DNA of 57,215 nt from Chitinophagales bacterium (GTDB taxonomy: Bacteria > Bacteroidota > Bacteroidia > Chitinophagales > Chitinophagaceae), in assembly GCA_013298665.1 (NCBI GenBank), contig JAAFIK010000027.1, positions 1-57,215 of the forward strand, read 5' to 3'. Position 1 is the stretch's first letter; each line of letters begins with the position of its first letter. Below, piece by piece: positions 34,428 to 45,200 of this stretch. The notes beneath the pieces were generated by a model, which worked only from the letters and a program-made list of their open reading frames with translations, did not search any database and was not told where the DNA came from. A program made the translations under genes and the position numbers.

Positions 34428-37400
34428 TTATTGATTTGCTACTGTCTTTGCGTCAAAAGTAAGGAAAAAGCAATGAGGACAGCGACACATATTCCCATAT
34501 GGATTACCCCTTACTAGCACACGAATTTTTGACATATCCGCAATAGATGTGAATTTATTTGCCGCCTTTAATTGAATAATAACCTCATTAACAGCCAATA
34601 CTTCAGCATGGATGCCTGGTATGTTTGCGAAATTCAATTTTGTCCGATCAACACCACGATACAGTTTTTCAAAAAGATTCCCCCCTAATCCTGCATCCTT
34701 ATATATCAAATCTAAATAAGCGAGATGCTGCCGAAGTTCTGGTTGCAATTTCGAAACATCGAAATTTTTATTATTATATTTAATTACAACCATTTCAGCT
34801 GGAAGGTCAGGTGAGCATGCCCCCGCTGATGCCACCTGTGAGGTTGAGGGAGGAGCATTATCAACCGCATTTAAGAGCTTAATTTCCGTTGCTTCATTTC
34901 TCGCAATTATCTCCTGTTTTGATAGCTCCCAGGGTTTATGATTTGCCCCCGGATATTTTCTGGCTATGTAATAGTCCCGTCTTGTTTTCCAGAACTCAAA
35001 TAAATCAGGATTGGCATCAAGAGTCTTGAGTGCATCGTCCGAACAGCCATTGAAATCATCAAGGAATTTACTTTTGTTTGGAACATCTAATGAGTTAAAT
35101 TTATCACGAAGTTTTGATAAGAAAAATTTCTCTATTCTGTCAGCTACACTGCCTGATGTCATTAAAAATACTCTGTACTCATTTCCGACAACTTTTGACA
35201 CCTTAACATTTAAACCTTCCATTTCGATCAGTAATTCATTGTCGCCAACCAAACTTACATTCTTAACTGTTTTGCCAGTGGTTGCAGCATCAATTTCAGT
35301 AACGATTCTTTTGGCAGCCTCTTCTCCGGAAAAATGCCTGTACTTTAAAAGATCTTTATTTTTAACCAGCCAACCTTTTAAGGTATTGCTACCATTTGCG
35401 CCTAATCGGATCTCAAGTTGCGATAGGTTAAGGAATAGATTATCCAGGAAAGTTGATGACTTTTCAACACTTTCTGCCATGTCATCCAACTTATTCACAA
35501 ATTCTTTGTCAGAAGCTGTAGAAGATGAATTAGCATTGATCTCATTACGTAAGTTTTTAATCGCTTGACGATGACGAAAAACATAATTCTTTATTGCAAT
35601 GCCAGCCGAAATCGTCAACTGAGCCATTCTGAATCTCATCCAGTAAGTGGTTACAGTTTCGAAATCATCGAGTATCTGTTTTGCTTTTACCTTATCTGTT
35701 GCATTATTTATTATACGCTGTCTGCCATTAAAATCATTTAAATAAAGATCTGATGTTAGTGCAATTAAGTCAGCAGATGCAACAATATATCCACCAAGTG
35801 TTCTTGCAGCCAGAAACTGCCACCCACCTAGCACAACGAATCCCATCTTAACAACCGTACCCAAATTTTTAAGTCGTTTGATTGCATCGGCATTAGCTTG
35901 CCTGTCAGTGATGAGGTAAAGAAACATGGCAGGCATTTCCACAAATTGCCCTTTTGAAAAAATAACTTCATTTCCAACAGTAAAATCTTCTCCAAACTCC
36001 ACATAAATTCTGTCAAATGCATTAAATCGCTTTGCGAAATATCCATTATCCGGAAGTTGGATTCTGTTGTTTGTGCCTGAAACCTTGATCGTACTTTCTT
36101 TAATTAAAACAATTTGATCTTGAACATAGCTTCCGGTTCCGGTATTAAGGGGGTCATACGTAGTTTCCACAGTAAAATAGGTACGATATGTATTTCCTCC
36201 CTGGCCAGCAGAATTATCACCAATCTTTTGTAGTTTTTCATACATGAAACATGACTTGTCGTATTTATTTTCTCCCGCCTGTATTACTTTTTCGCCAAAA
36301 TCAAAAACTGGTTTTTGAAATGCTTTTGCATACAGGTCGCACATAGCTCCGATCATAAAACTCTTATTCTTACTGTCATCGACATCACGTATGAGCTTTT
36401 GCGTAATAGCATAATTTTGATAAAGGAAATCATACATCCGCCTCGACTGTTCACCCTCTGGAGTTGTACTTACAGTGTAAATCAACTGCTTCTCAATACA
36501 ATTTTTACCATCAAGTATCCAGCATCCATTTATATACTTGGCTGAAGAAAGTATTTTCAATATATGTAGTCGGGTCTCAATCTTTAATGGTCGGTATCCT
36601 GCTTCGCCACAAAGTTTTGCCAAAACTGATTCCATCGCCGAAGGCGTACTGACTTGAAGAATTTCACTCTCAATATTCTTGGAAGTAGAAATGACATCTA
36701 TTAATTTATTGTAAAAAGCAACGCAAAAATTATGATATGCAGCAAGGCCTAATCCTGATGAAAGAGGATCGTATGCTGGTACAGTTCCGCCAAGACATTC
36801 TTTAAGAGTCGTGTATGCGCCTGGAAATTGATAAATCAAATTCGCAGTTTTTAATATTACCGGATTCAATCCAAGTGCGCATGTGACATTTTTAGTCATA
36901 TAATCGGCTACCTCATCACTTTTTATCAACTCACTTCTGTTAGAATTCCCATAATTAAAAGCAGCAATCGGAATTGATTTATTCCCCTCTGGACTTGACG
37001 CATTAACACTAGTCCGGGAAAAGTATACAGCTAATTGATCAAAGGCCGATGTGAATCCCCCTGCGCCATAATAAGAACTTGAGTTGATGTCCTGCCAGTA
37101 ATCTTCCTTTTGAGGTATCTGCATTGCGTATAAATATATACTCAAGCTACCCATTACCTGTGTATTGTTCATGCATGGGTAAGCTATGATTGCAAGTCTG
37201 CTTGTTTTCTCTGCTGGCGTAAGCGCTTTAGTCAAATTGTCAATATACCTTTCCTTCTGCCCATTCTCACCGGTTGTCGCTTCGTAGTAAATGAAGTTAT
37301 TATATTGAGGGTCACAATATGCATTGTACATCTTGCCATCCAGCATAAAGTTCGTAAGACAGCCTTGAGGGATTTTATCAAGCTGTGTAACATCGGATGA

Positions 37401-40358
37401 ACTGAATGAGCTTATTTCCCCGATTCTAACCTGTGTCAATCTGCTGGCATCAGATGGCAGGGTAATAGGTCTTCCGCCAGGCGTTAAGAAAGTATAACCT
37501 TGGCTATTCTTAAATTCTGCCAAACGGTCAACAGTGTAAATGACCATTTGTCCATCGTTGTCATCTTCAAAAATGCCCCATATTTGCCCCGGGTCATGCA
37601 AGCAATCCCACTGTGATTTAAATAATTTTGTTCCTGTTTCACTGTAACTCATAAGGTTATCTTGAACCTCGGTTTTACTAAAGCCATAACGCTCATCAAA
37701 CGTATGTACTAGTGAGTATCTTCCATGTCCGATCTCATGTGCAATAGGCTTGATTAACTCATTGCCTTCTCCAAAGAGATATCCATATTTCGAATCATGT
37801 GGCATATCGCCAGCAATAAAAGAACCTGTTTCTAAACCTTCAACCTTCGAACGCTTGAACACGAACATATAGAGTGGCTTTTTTTCTACACCTCTCAGCT
37901 TTTTGTACACTTTGTTTAACGCTTTCATCTCCGATGTATATCGACTTAAAAAACTGCTTCCTGATACATCCAATAGTTTATTTTTGTTGATATCCCATGT
38001 AGTATCAAAGAAGGGCGCGTCAACTTTTACTTTCCATGTTATACCTAATGAACCGTAAATTTTATTTAAAGAATCTCGAATCTGATTTACATTGACTGTA
38101 ACATTACCCATCGGTACAAGTACAAGCTCTTCTTCTTTTAAATTATATCCCGCTACTTTCAACTTACCAAAGCTGATCCAGTTGCCATTCAGTTTATATA
38201 CCGCATACAGTTCCTGCGCATCACCGCCCGAGCCACCGACCAATTGTATTTTATATTGGTTGGGGGTTGTGGTTTTTGTGGCAGCAAACTGCGTACCCTT
38301 GCCATTAACAAATTTGATGCTGTCGGCAATAATGGTTTGGTCTGTAATCGCTACATTAGCCAATACGGCATCCTGTTTGGTGGCACCAATTGCCTTGTTG
38401 GAAACATAGTAGGGCGGCAATGAAAGGTTGCTGCTGTCCACCAGTTTCTCATACTCCCGTTCCACCCTGAACTTACCGGCAAAAAGTGGATTCCAGGCGT
38501 CAAAGGCAAACAATTGATCAGTGGTGGGAGCAAAGGTTACCCTTGCTTTCGACAGGCTCAGCTTATTCAGCGTACCTGGATCCAGGCCCGGGATGGTGCC
38601 ACTCTTGCCGATAAAGGTTACTTTGCCATCTTTATCAACACCAAATATATTTCCGTTAACGTCTTTAATAGTAGTAGGTAGGGGTACATTCTTTAATGTA
38701 TCCTTACCGCCATCTGCGCGGGTAATGATCAAATCGGTAACCCCGTTGGTTATGGGCAATACGGGCAGGATCGCTCCGGGCCCACCAATGCCATAGCCTA
38801 CTGTATAATCAGCGCCATCATCCCCGCTCACCACATCACCCACATCATTACCGCCGAAATCATCATCCAGATGATCGTCTATCCATGCCTGCAGATCCTT
38901 GCTGTCGAATAAGATAGTGCCCTGTGTAATGATGTTCTGGTCGTTGATGAATACCGACTCACTCTTGAGACCAAACAACCGGCCGGCAAAGAATGGAATG
39001 GAAACCGTACCCTTTTTGATCTTGTAATACCCGGGTTGGCTCAGGGGCTCAAATTCGTTGATGTTGATGTCAAATTCATGATAGGTCACCATCGCGCCGT
39101 TGCTGAGGTTTGTGATCGGGCGCGGACTGATCGAACTGTCGAGCAGCGGGTCGCTGCCGCATTGACGCGGTACCAATGCCGGTGTCTTGAAATACCGGAG
39201 CCCGCTGTACAAGCCATAGCTGTTGTTCTTTTTACCCTGCATCCTTACCTGGTATTCAGTATTGGGTTCCAGGTCGGTTATACGGATACTGTCGGCCGTG
39301 GTTTCAACGGTAAACCAGTTGTACCCGTTGCCCGATTTCTTATAATAGATTTTGTACGCATCAAATTTAGCCGGGTCTTTTGTCCACCATACCCTGGCTT
39401 TCTTAGGTGCTTCGGCTACTGCGTTGAGGTTAAGCACGCTGTCAATGGCGCCGTTACTGCTGCCGGCACCGCCCCATTTAAAGGTGCAGACTTCGCTGTA
39501 GCCATTGTTGCGGAAAAGATCAACACCACCTGCGTCTACAGCCTGCACACGCCAGGCATACAGAAAGGTGTCGCGGAAAATAACCGTAGTGGGCATCAGG
39601 TCAAAAAAAGTCTGGTTGATGGGGGTACTGTCCACATAAACCGGATTGGTGGAGTTCACCACATCATTAGGGTTCATTGTGGCGGGGTTCACTTCATACA
39701 GGTAGAGACGGTATTTCGTGTTGTTGAATGAATTGAGTGAGGCATTGTTCCTGGGTACCCAACTGAAGCGTATCGGAGTGGTGTATTGTGCCGCAAGCGT
39801 GGTGCCGCAGGCCGGACCGTTGATCAGCGGGGGCTCGTTTTTGGCAAGGTAGTAAAAACCACAACCGTCATTACTCACCTGTACATCAGGCCTGAAAAAA
39901 TCGTATGCCGAAAAACATATTTCATAAAAGCCTTCCGGCAAGGCCCTGTTCTGTTCGTAAAGCGCCTGGCTGTACCCGATAAAATCGAGGTTCTCCGACT
40001 TCAGGTAGGGTTCTAATGTTGAACCCGCCACAATCACCGGCACCTGTGGCGCCAGGGTAATCGGCTGCGGCGCAAAGCCCGGTCTGCTGCGCATGATCAC
40101 CTGCCCGTTCAGCTTAACCGTCAGCCGCAGGCTCACCTGGTAGGTGGTCTGCGCAGCATCCCGGTTGATGAGTACAGACTGCAGTTTGTCGTTGCCGTTC
40201 ACCGCATAGTCGGCCAGATAAACCGAGTAGGGGGTCAGCACGCGTGTACTTGCCTGTACAGGGAAGATGGTTTGTGAAGAACCTTTCACAAAACTGATGA
40301 GCAGGAACAATATTCCGGCTGATCTCTTAAAAGCAGCAGTGGGCAAATGTCTTAACAT
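34428..40358 (-). CDS. giant polymorphic toxin: FN3, zinc-peptidase motif and C-terminal deaminase-like domain
   Basis: A 1976-residue exported protein with a signal peptide in the first 30 residues. A beta-rich N-terminal region (30-290) is followed by an FN3-like domain (about 305-395) with VWWTKDP and YQVRMQGK. A beta-rich section follows, and then AHEIGHGRYSLVH, a zinc-peptidase motif with H874, E875 and H878. The last ~100 residues contain IHAEVLAVNE (H1917, E1919) and MCRCPHC (C1958, C1960, C1963), the arrangement of a zinc-dependent deaminase of the bacterial toxin type. There is no T9SS sorting domain; the toxin domain occupies that place. Base composition drops sharply from about residue 736 onward (near 38150). 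The immunity candidate follows after 11 bp; the barrel gene precedes by 48 bp. Toxin function is inferred, not shown. Confidence 0.75.
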   Translation of the reverse strand: MLRHLPTAAFKRSAGILFLLISFVKGSSQTIFPVQASTRVLTPYSVYLADYAVNGNDKLQSVLINRDAAQTTYQVSLRLTVKLNGQVIMRSRPGFAPQPITLAPQVPVIVAGSTLEPYLKSENLDFIGYSQALYEQNRALPEGFYEICFSAYDFFRPDVQVSNDGCGFYYLAKNEPPLINGPACGTTLAAQYTTPIRFSWVPRNNASLNSFNNTKYRLYLYEVNPATMNPNDVVNSTNPVYVDSTPINQTFFDLMPTTVIFRDTFLYAWRVQAVDAGGVDLFRNNGYSEVCTFKWGGAGSSNGAIDSVLNLNAVAEAPKKARVWWTKDPAKFDAYKIYYKKSGNGYNWFTVETTADSIRITDLEPNTEYQVRMQGKKNNSYGLYSGLRYFKTPALVPRQCGSDPLLDSSISPRPITNLSNGAMVTYHEFDININEFEPLSQPGYYKIKKGTVSIPFFAGRLFGLKSESVFINDQNIITQGTILFDSKDLQAWIDDHLDDDFGGNDVGDVVSGDDGADYTVGYGIGGPGAILPVLPITNGVTDLIITRADGGKDTLKNVPLPTTIKDVNGNIFGVDKDGKVTFIGKSGTIPGLDPGTLNKLSLSKARVTFAPTTDQLFAFDAWNPLFAGKFRVEREYEKLVDSSNLSLPPYYVSNKAIGATKQDAVLANVAITDQTIIADSIKFVNGKGTQFAATKTTTPNQYKIQLVGGSGGDAQELYAVYKLNGNWISFGKLKVAGYNLKEEELVLVPMGNVTVNVNQIRDSLNKIYGSLGITWKVKVDAPFFDTTWDINKNKLLDVSGSSFLSRYTSEMKALNKVYKKLRGVEKKPLYMFVFKRSKVEGLETGSFIAGDMPHDSKYGYLFGEGNELIKPIAHEIGHGRYSLVHTFDERYGFSKTEVQDNLMSYSETGTKLFKSQWDCLHDPGQIWGIFEDDNDGQMVIYTVDRLAEFKNSQGYTFLTPGGRPITLPSDASRLTQVRIGEISSFSSSDVTQLDKIPQGCLTNFMLDGKMYNAYCDPQYNNFIYYEATTGENGQKERYIDNLTKALTPAEKTSRLAIIAYPCMNNTQVMGSLSIYLYAMQIPQKEDYWQDINSSSYYGAGGFTSAFDQLAVYFSRTSVNASSPEGNKSIPIAAFNYGNSNRSELIKSDEVADYMTKNVTCALGLNPVILKTANLIYQFPGAYTTLKECLGGTVPAYDPLSSGLGLAAYHNFCVAFYNKLIDVISTSKNIESEILQVSTPSAMESVLAKLCGEAGYRPLKIETRLHILKILSSAKYINGCWILDGKNCIEKQLIYTVSTTPEGEQSRRMYDFLYQNYAITQKLIRDVDDSKNKSFMIGAMCDLYAKAFQKPVFDFGEKVIQAGENKYDKSCFMYEKLQKIGDNSAGQGGNTYRTYFTVETTYDPLNTGTGSYVQDQIVLIKESTIKVSGTNNRIQLPDNGYFAKRFNAFDRIYVEFGEDFTVGNEVIFSKGQFVEMPAMFLYLITDRQANADAIKRLKNLGTVVKMGFVVLGGWQFLAARTLGGYIVASADLIALTSDLYLNDFNGRQRIINNATDKVKAKQILDDFETVTTYWMRFRMAQLTISAGIAIKNYVFRHRQAIKNLRNEINANSSSTASDKEFVNKLDDMAESVEKSSTFLDNLFLNLSQLEIRLGANGSNTLKGWLVKNKDLLKYRHFSGEEAAKRIVTEIDAATTGKTVKNVSLVGDNELLIEMEGLNVKVSKVVGNEYRVFLMTSGSVADRIEKFFLSKLRDKFNSLDVPNKSKFLDDFNGCSDDALKTLDANPDLFEFWKTRRDYYIARKYPGANHKPWELSKQEIIARNEATEIKLLNAVDNAPPSTSQVASAGACSPDLPAEMVVIKYNNKNFDVSKLQPELRQHLAYLDLIYKDAGLGGNLFEKLYRGVDRTKLNFANIPGIHAEVLAVNEVIIQLKAANKFTSIADMSKIRVLVRGNPYGNMCRCPHCFFLTFDAKTVANQ

Positions 40359-40406
40359 AAATACCTTTAGTTTTATAGCGTTCGAACTTCAGTTTACCAA
40401 CGGGTC

Positions 40407-42221
40407 TCAGAAATTAAACATATAGTTTGCCGTAATCGTAATCTCGCGCAAACCGGTTTTTTGTATGCTGTTTTTCAACCGTTGGGTATAATTGAAATTC
40501 AGCGATACCGTATGTCTTGGATTTGTTCCATCAGGAACAGAACTCCCTGCGGAGGCAACGGCCCTGGTCTCACCATTGCCTGTTTTCTGCTGCGCCTCCG
40601 CCTTTTTCTGCGGTGGCACCAGCGATAAACTCCACCGGCCACTAACCACATCATTACTCGTAATACCGTTGGCCAGCGACTTGTTGTACGTCACGCCGGC
40701 CGAACTCGTGATCCGGTTGCTGAAAAGTTTATTAGACAGGTTGATATTGGGGCCGAAAAATATGGCCTTATTTCCGGGCATCGTATTCAGGTTGTAATTA
40801 ACGGAGGCGGAAAGGCTTGAGCCCTTCTGGCTGTTGGCCAGGCTGTAAGCTAAATTGCCGGAATAGAAATCGGAGAGGGTAGAGGGGCCTGTTCCGGCAG
40901 ACTGGTCGTTGGCTTTCTGGTAGGAAGCCATCAGCATCAGGCTCTGCCGCCATATTTTATTACCAAACGTATAACCCACATTCGCATTAAAGTTCTGGTT
41001 TACCTGGTAAAAATTAAGCGTATCTAAATTGTTCTGAAAGAAAGGATCCGTCTTAGGGCGCATATTCGTGTAGGTGGCAAAATTGGAATAAGTGGTGGTA
41101 ATCGTCCACTGGTCATTCAGGATGATATTGGTATTGAGGTTACCCACAAAACGTTTGGTGGTGGAAGCCTTGAGTTTGTCAAGGTTATTTCGCTGCACCC
41201 CGATATTGCCCGTAAAATTCAGCTTACCCTTGAAGAGCCGGAGCATGGGCGCTATGGTGATGTTCTCCATGTCATTGTTGAAGTAATACGCACCAAGGGT
41301 CTGGTATTCGGGCGCTATCCTTTCGTAGCGCAACTGTATCGCATAGTTCCTGCCGGTATAACCAAACCCCGCATTTACCGCATCAAAATAACGGGTAGTA
41401 TTCGTTTGTTTGAAGTAACGGGCCAGCAGGCTGTAATTACCGGCAGCAGCGCGCTTGGCCGTATCACTTCGTAAGTCGGTGGTCAGCCCGGAAATGGCGT
41501 ATTCAATATCAAGGGCTATTTTTTTACCCAGTTTTTTCTTGCCCGTAAAGCCCAGCACAATATTCTCCATCGGCGTATTGGGTGCACCAGGCGGAATAAC
41601 CGGTATAGAACTGATGTCGTCTTTGGCTTTAAAAAAGATCAGCTCAACAGATTGCCCGTTATTGTCGTACCCAACTTTAGCCCCGTAACCAACACGCTTG
41701 AAAGATGCCGTGGTATTGTTCTGCGGGTTGCGGATATCAGTATAGGGTATGGCTTCTTTAAGTACTCCCTTCATTGCCTGCAGTTTCCATTTCTTCGGGG
41801 AGAGTTCAATACCATATCCTTTAAACTGGTGGCCGGCAAGCGTATAGTTGGAAAAAGTCATATTGGCCGTACCGGCCATGATGTTGACCCACTTGTATTT
41901 GGGTACAAATTTAAACCGGTTGAATGGCTGCGTATAACTTACCCTTGCATTGGAATAAGAAAAACTGAAGGGTACATCAAGGCCGAAAAGATTGATATTG
42001 AGGCTGCCATTGGCGAACCAGTTGAACGGATCCCGTCTGCCCTGGTTGGACGATGCGTAATAGTTGACCGTATTCAGCCCCAGCGATCCGCTCATCGTAA
42101 CACCCTTCTTCAAACTGAAGGTTTTCACCTTCTGTTCAAAGTAATCCACGTCATGCTGTGCCAGTACGCGACCGGCAGACAGCATGAGCAGCGAGGTTGA
42201 TATGATGTGCTTTGTTTTCAA
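40407..42221 (-). CDS. outer-membrane beta-barrel protein upstream of the toxin
   Basis: A 604-residue exported protein with a signal peptide (KTKHIISTSLLMLSAGRVLAQ). It has a long series of amphipathic strands such as GSLNINLFGL, YAIQLRYERIA, LNFTGNIGVQRN, WTITTTYSN and SLNFNYTQRLK, ending in ITITANYMFNF, the aromatic end of an outer-membrane barrel. About 22 or more strands are possible. The start appears to be TTG at 42219-42221; the next ATG lies inside the signal peptide. It sits 22 bp after the SprB-like gene and 48 bp before the toxin gene. A role in exporting or anchoring the toxin is suggestive but unproven. Confidence 0.75.
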   Translation of the reverse strand: MKTKHIISTSLLMLSAGRVLAQHDVDYFEQKVKTFSLKKGVTMSGSLGLNTVNYYASSNQGRRDPFNWFANGSLNINLFGLDVPFSFSYSNARVSYTQPFNRFKFVPKYKWVNIMAGTANMTFSNYTLAGHQFKGYGIELSPKKWKLQAMKGVLKEAIPYTDIRNPQNNTTASFKRVGYGAKVGYDNNGQSVELIFFKAKDDISSIPVIPPGAPNTPMENIVLGFTGKKKLGKKIALDIEYAISGLTTDLRSDTAKRAAAGNYSLLARYFKQTNTTRYFDAVNAGFGYTGRNYAIQLRYERIAPEYQTLGAYYFNNDMENITIAPMLRLFKGKLNFTGNIGVQRNNLDKLKASTTKRFVGNLNTNIILNDQWTITTTYSNFATYTNMRPKTDPFFQNNLDTLNFYQVNQNFNANVGYTFGNKIWRQSLMLMASYQKANDQSAGTGPSTLSDFYSGNLAYSLANSQKGSSLSASVNYNLNTMPGNKAIFFGPNINLSNKLFSNRITSSAGVTYNKSLANGITSNDVVSGRWSLSLVPPQKKAEAQQKTGNGETRAVASAGSSVPDGTNPRHTVSLNFNYTQRLKNSIQKTGLREITITANYMFNF

Positions 42222-42243
42222 TGTGTACCCGGATTACTGGCTA

Positions 42244-45200
42244 CTACAATATCGTCAGACGTTTGTCCCTGGCGTCGTTATCTGTAATGATCTTCATATA
42301 ATAAATACCCGCAGGCAGCAAACCATTATTGTTCAGGTTTACAAATTCCATTACCTCCTTTACCCCGTTCCAGCGGCGGTAGTAAAGTAATGCTCCCTGT
42401 GGGTTACGGATATACACTTCCAGCCGCTGCTGGCGGAACAATTTAACCTGCAGGGCAAACTGGCCATTGCTCGGATTGGGCATGAGCAGTACGGTATCGA
42501 TACCCGTCAGGTTGGTATTGGTATAAACGATCGTGGAATCAAAAGGCTTTACATCAATCGTTTTTGTCATCGAACGGTCGCAGCCGCTGAACCAGGCCGT
42601 CATACCGATATTATAGGTACCTGGCCGGTTGAACCGGATACGCGGTTCAAATTCATAAGAATCAATAACCGTTGCAGCGGTATCAAATACCCAGCGGATG
42701 GAATCGGGTTTGGGGTTACATACCTCCTTGATCACCAGTGTATCGTAGGCATTGTGCTTACTCGACACCAGGAAGTTCAGGAAAGTAGCGGTAGTTACGG
42801 TATTGATCACCGCAGTGGCTGTATCCTTGCAATTATTATTGTCTTTCAGCACAACATTGTAAGTACCCTGGGCTACATTGTTGAATACATTTCCCGGCTG
42901 GTAGGTAACCCCGTTGTTGAGGGAATAAGTATAAGCAGGTGTGCCCCCGCTGCCGTTTACGGTAATCACCCCGTTAGTGGCATTAAAGCATACTGGTTTT
43001 ACATTGAGGGTATTTACCAGTTCTGAAGGTTGTGTAATCACAACGGGAGAGTCCTTTTTACAACCGAGATAATCCTTCACACTGATCGTGTAGCTGTCGG
43101 CGGCAATATTACTGATGGTGGCAGTAGTAGCCCCATTACTCCACTTATACACATAAGGAGTGGTAACGGGGTTCTGTCCCGATGTAACGGTAACGGTTGA
43201 CGCACCATCGCTGCCGCTGAAACATTTCACATGGGTTCTGCTGAGGCTGATGTTTGGTCCGGCACTGATATAAGTTACTATCCGGGCTATCGTTCGTGTA
43301 CAACCATTCTGGTCTTTTACAAACACCGTGTATAACCCCTGGGGCAGGTTGGAGAATGTATTGCTGCTCTGCCAGGTTTCCCACCAGGCACCCGGTGAAT
43401 CCGACTTGGTCATTTTGTACACATAAGGCTGTACACCACCGGTACTGGTTACAATAATTTTGCCCGTGCTGTCGTAGATGCAGGTATCCCGCACCATCGA
43501 AGTGGCAATGGTTAATTGCGAAGTGGGTTGGGTGAGCGTAATGGTTTTGGCAACCAGGCACCCCCTGCCATCTTTTACCGTAACGGTTTTCGTCCCCGCT
43601 GTCTGGTTGGTAAATACATTTGATACCTGGTAAGTACCTGCCGGGTTACCAATGGCATATTGATAACCTGAGTAGGGCGCACCATTGCCACCGGTAGCAT
43701 TGATCGTAATGGTGCCATTGTCGTTACCAAAACAGGAGACATTGAAGCCACTGTAATTCGATAAGGTTGACGTAAAATCCAGGGCAACCGATGGTGCCGT
43801 AAACCTGATGGTATCGGTAAAATCTTTGGTACAACCAAGAGAATCCACCACACGAACCAGGTAATTGCCAGCCGTAAAATTATAGGACGTATCAAACAAG
43901 GTATAGCTGGTGGCGGGCAGGCTCCTGAAGTAGTACTTGTAAGTGCCGTATCCGCCGATAACACCCGGGAATATCTTTCCAAAGCTGCCGAGGCATTTGA
44001 TATCACGGGTTTGTACATTCAGGATTTCAAGCGCTACCGGCGCCTCCAGTACGGCAATATCATTCGAGTAATTGACACAGTTTTTTCTATCAGTTACTTT
44101 CAGGCGGTAAATGCCCCCAAAAAGACCGGTAAGCGAAGTGCCATTCCCCTGCCCGTTGAACGTATAATCGTAATAGCTCTGGCCAAGTTGTTTTTGCCAC
44201 TGGTAAACATTCTGTCCGTTGCCTCCGCTGATATTAGTCAGTGTTATACCGCCGGAGGCATCGCCTTTGCAGATGACATTGGTGGTTGTAAAACTCATCT
44301 GCATACTATCGGGCTGTCGTATCGGAATCAGGCTGCTGTAGAATGCGGTATCCGTGCAGCCGGGTACACCACTGGCAACACCCACCTGGTAAGATCCGGG
44401 ATAAAGCCCGCTGTACTCGCCATTGGTGCTGAAAATGGGTAGCCCGTCACTCACCCGTTTTCCAAAATACTGGTAATTGCTTACTCCGCCCGATACGAGT
44501 ATTTTGATAAAGCCATTGCCACTGCCAAAACAGGTAACACTATCGGCCCGGTTAAGGGTGATCGCCAATGGGGCAGGGGCATTGATCACAATGGTGGAAT
44601 CAAACCCGGCACAGGAAGGCCGCAATGCATCTTTGATCACCAGGCGGTAACTGCCCCCCTGCAATCCCTGCAGCAGCCATGGGGTAATGCTGGATGCAAC
44701 AGAGCGGTATAGCGTATCCGTTGCTGGTTTGATCAGGTAGTAATCATAAAGACCACTGCCGTTAGCCGCTGTAATTTCCAATGAAGCATTGCCCGGAATA
44801 TTACAGGTGGCGTGTGTAACCTGTACAGATGCGCTCACCTTCGATGGTTCTGTCAGCGTAATGTTTGCCGATTGCAATTGCTGGCATTGATCCTGTATGC
44901 TTACCAGATAATCGCCCCCCCGAAGCCCGCTGAAGATACCATTGCTGCTGATGATTTCCTCGCCTGTAGCGATATGCTTTACCTTGTATGTAAATGGAAA
45001 TAATGTGTTTCCGCCTGTTCTCGATATTTTGATATAGCCATCCATCGATGCAAAGCAACTCAGGCCTTTGGTTGAATCTATTTTCATCACCAGCAGCGGA
45101 ATCGAATCAATCGTTACATTGTAGGCATGCCAGCAGTTTCCCGATGAATCGCCGGGATTGGAAAGCCGCAGGGTATACGGCCCGGGTGCCAGGTTAGCAA

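Noticed and set aside
34428..40358. T9SS sorting domain on the toxin
   Set aside because: The C-terminus is the deaminase-like domain; no PNP or KVYN-type sorting motif is present.
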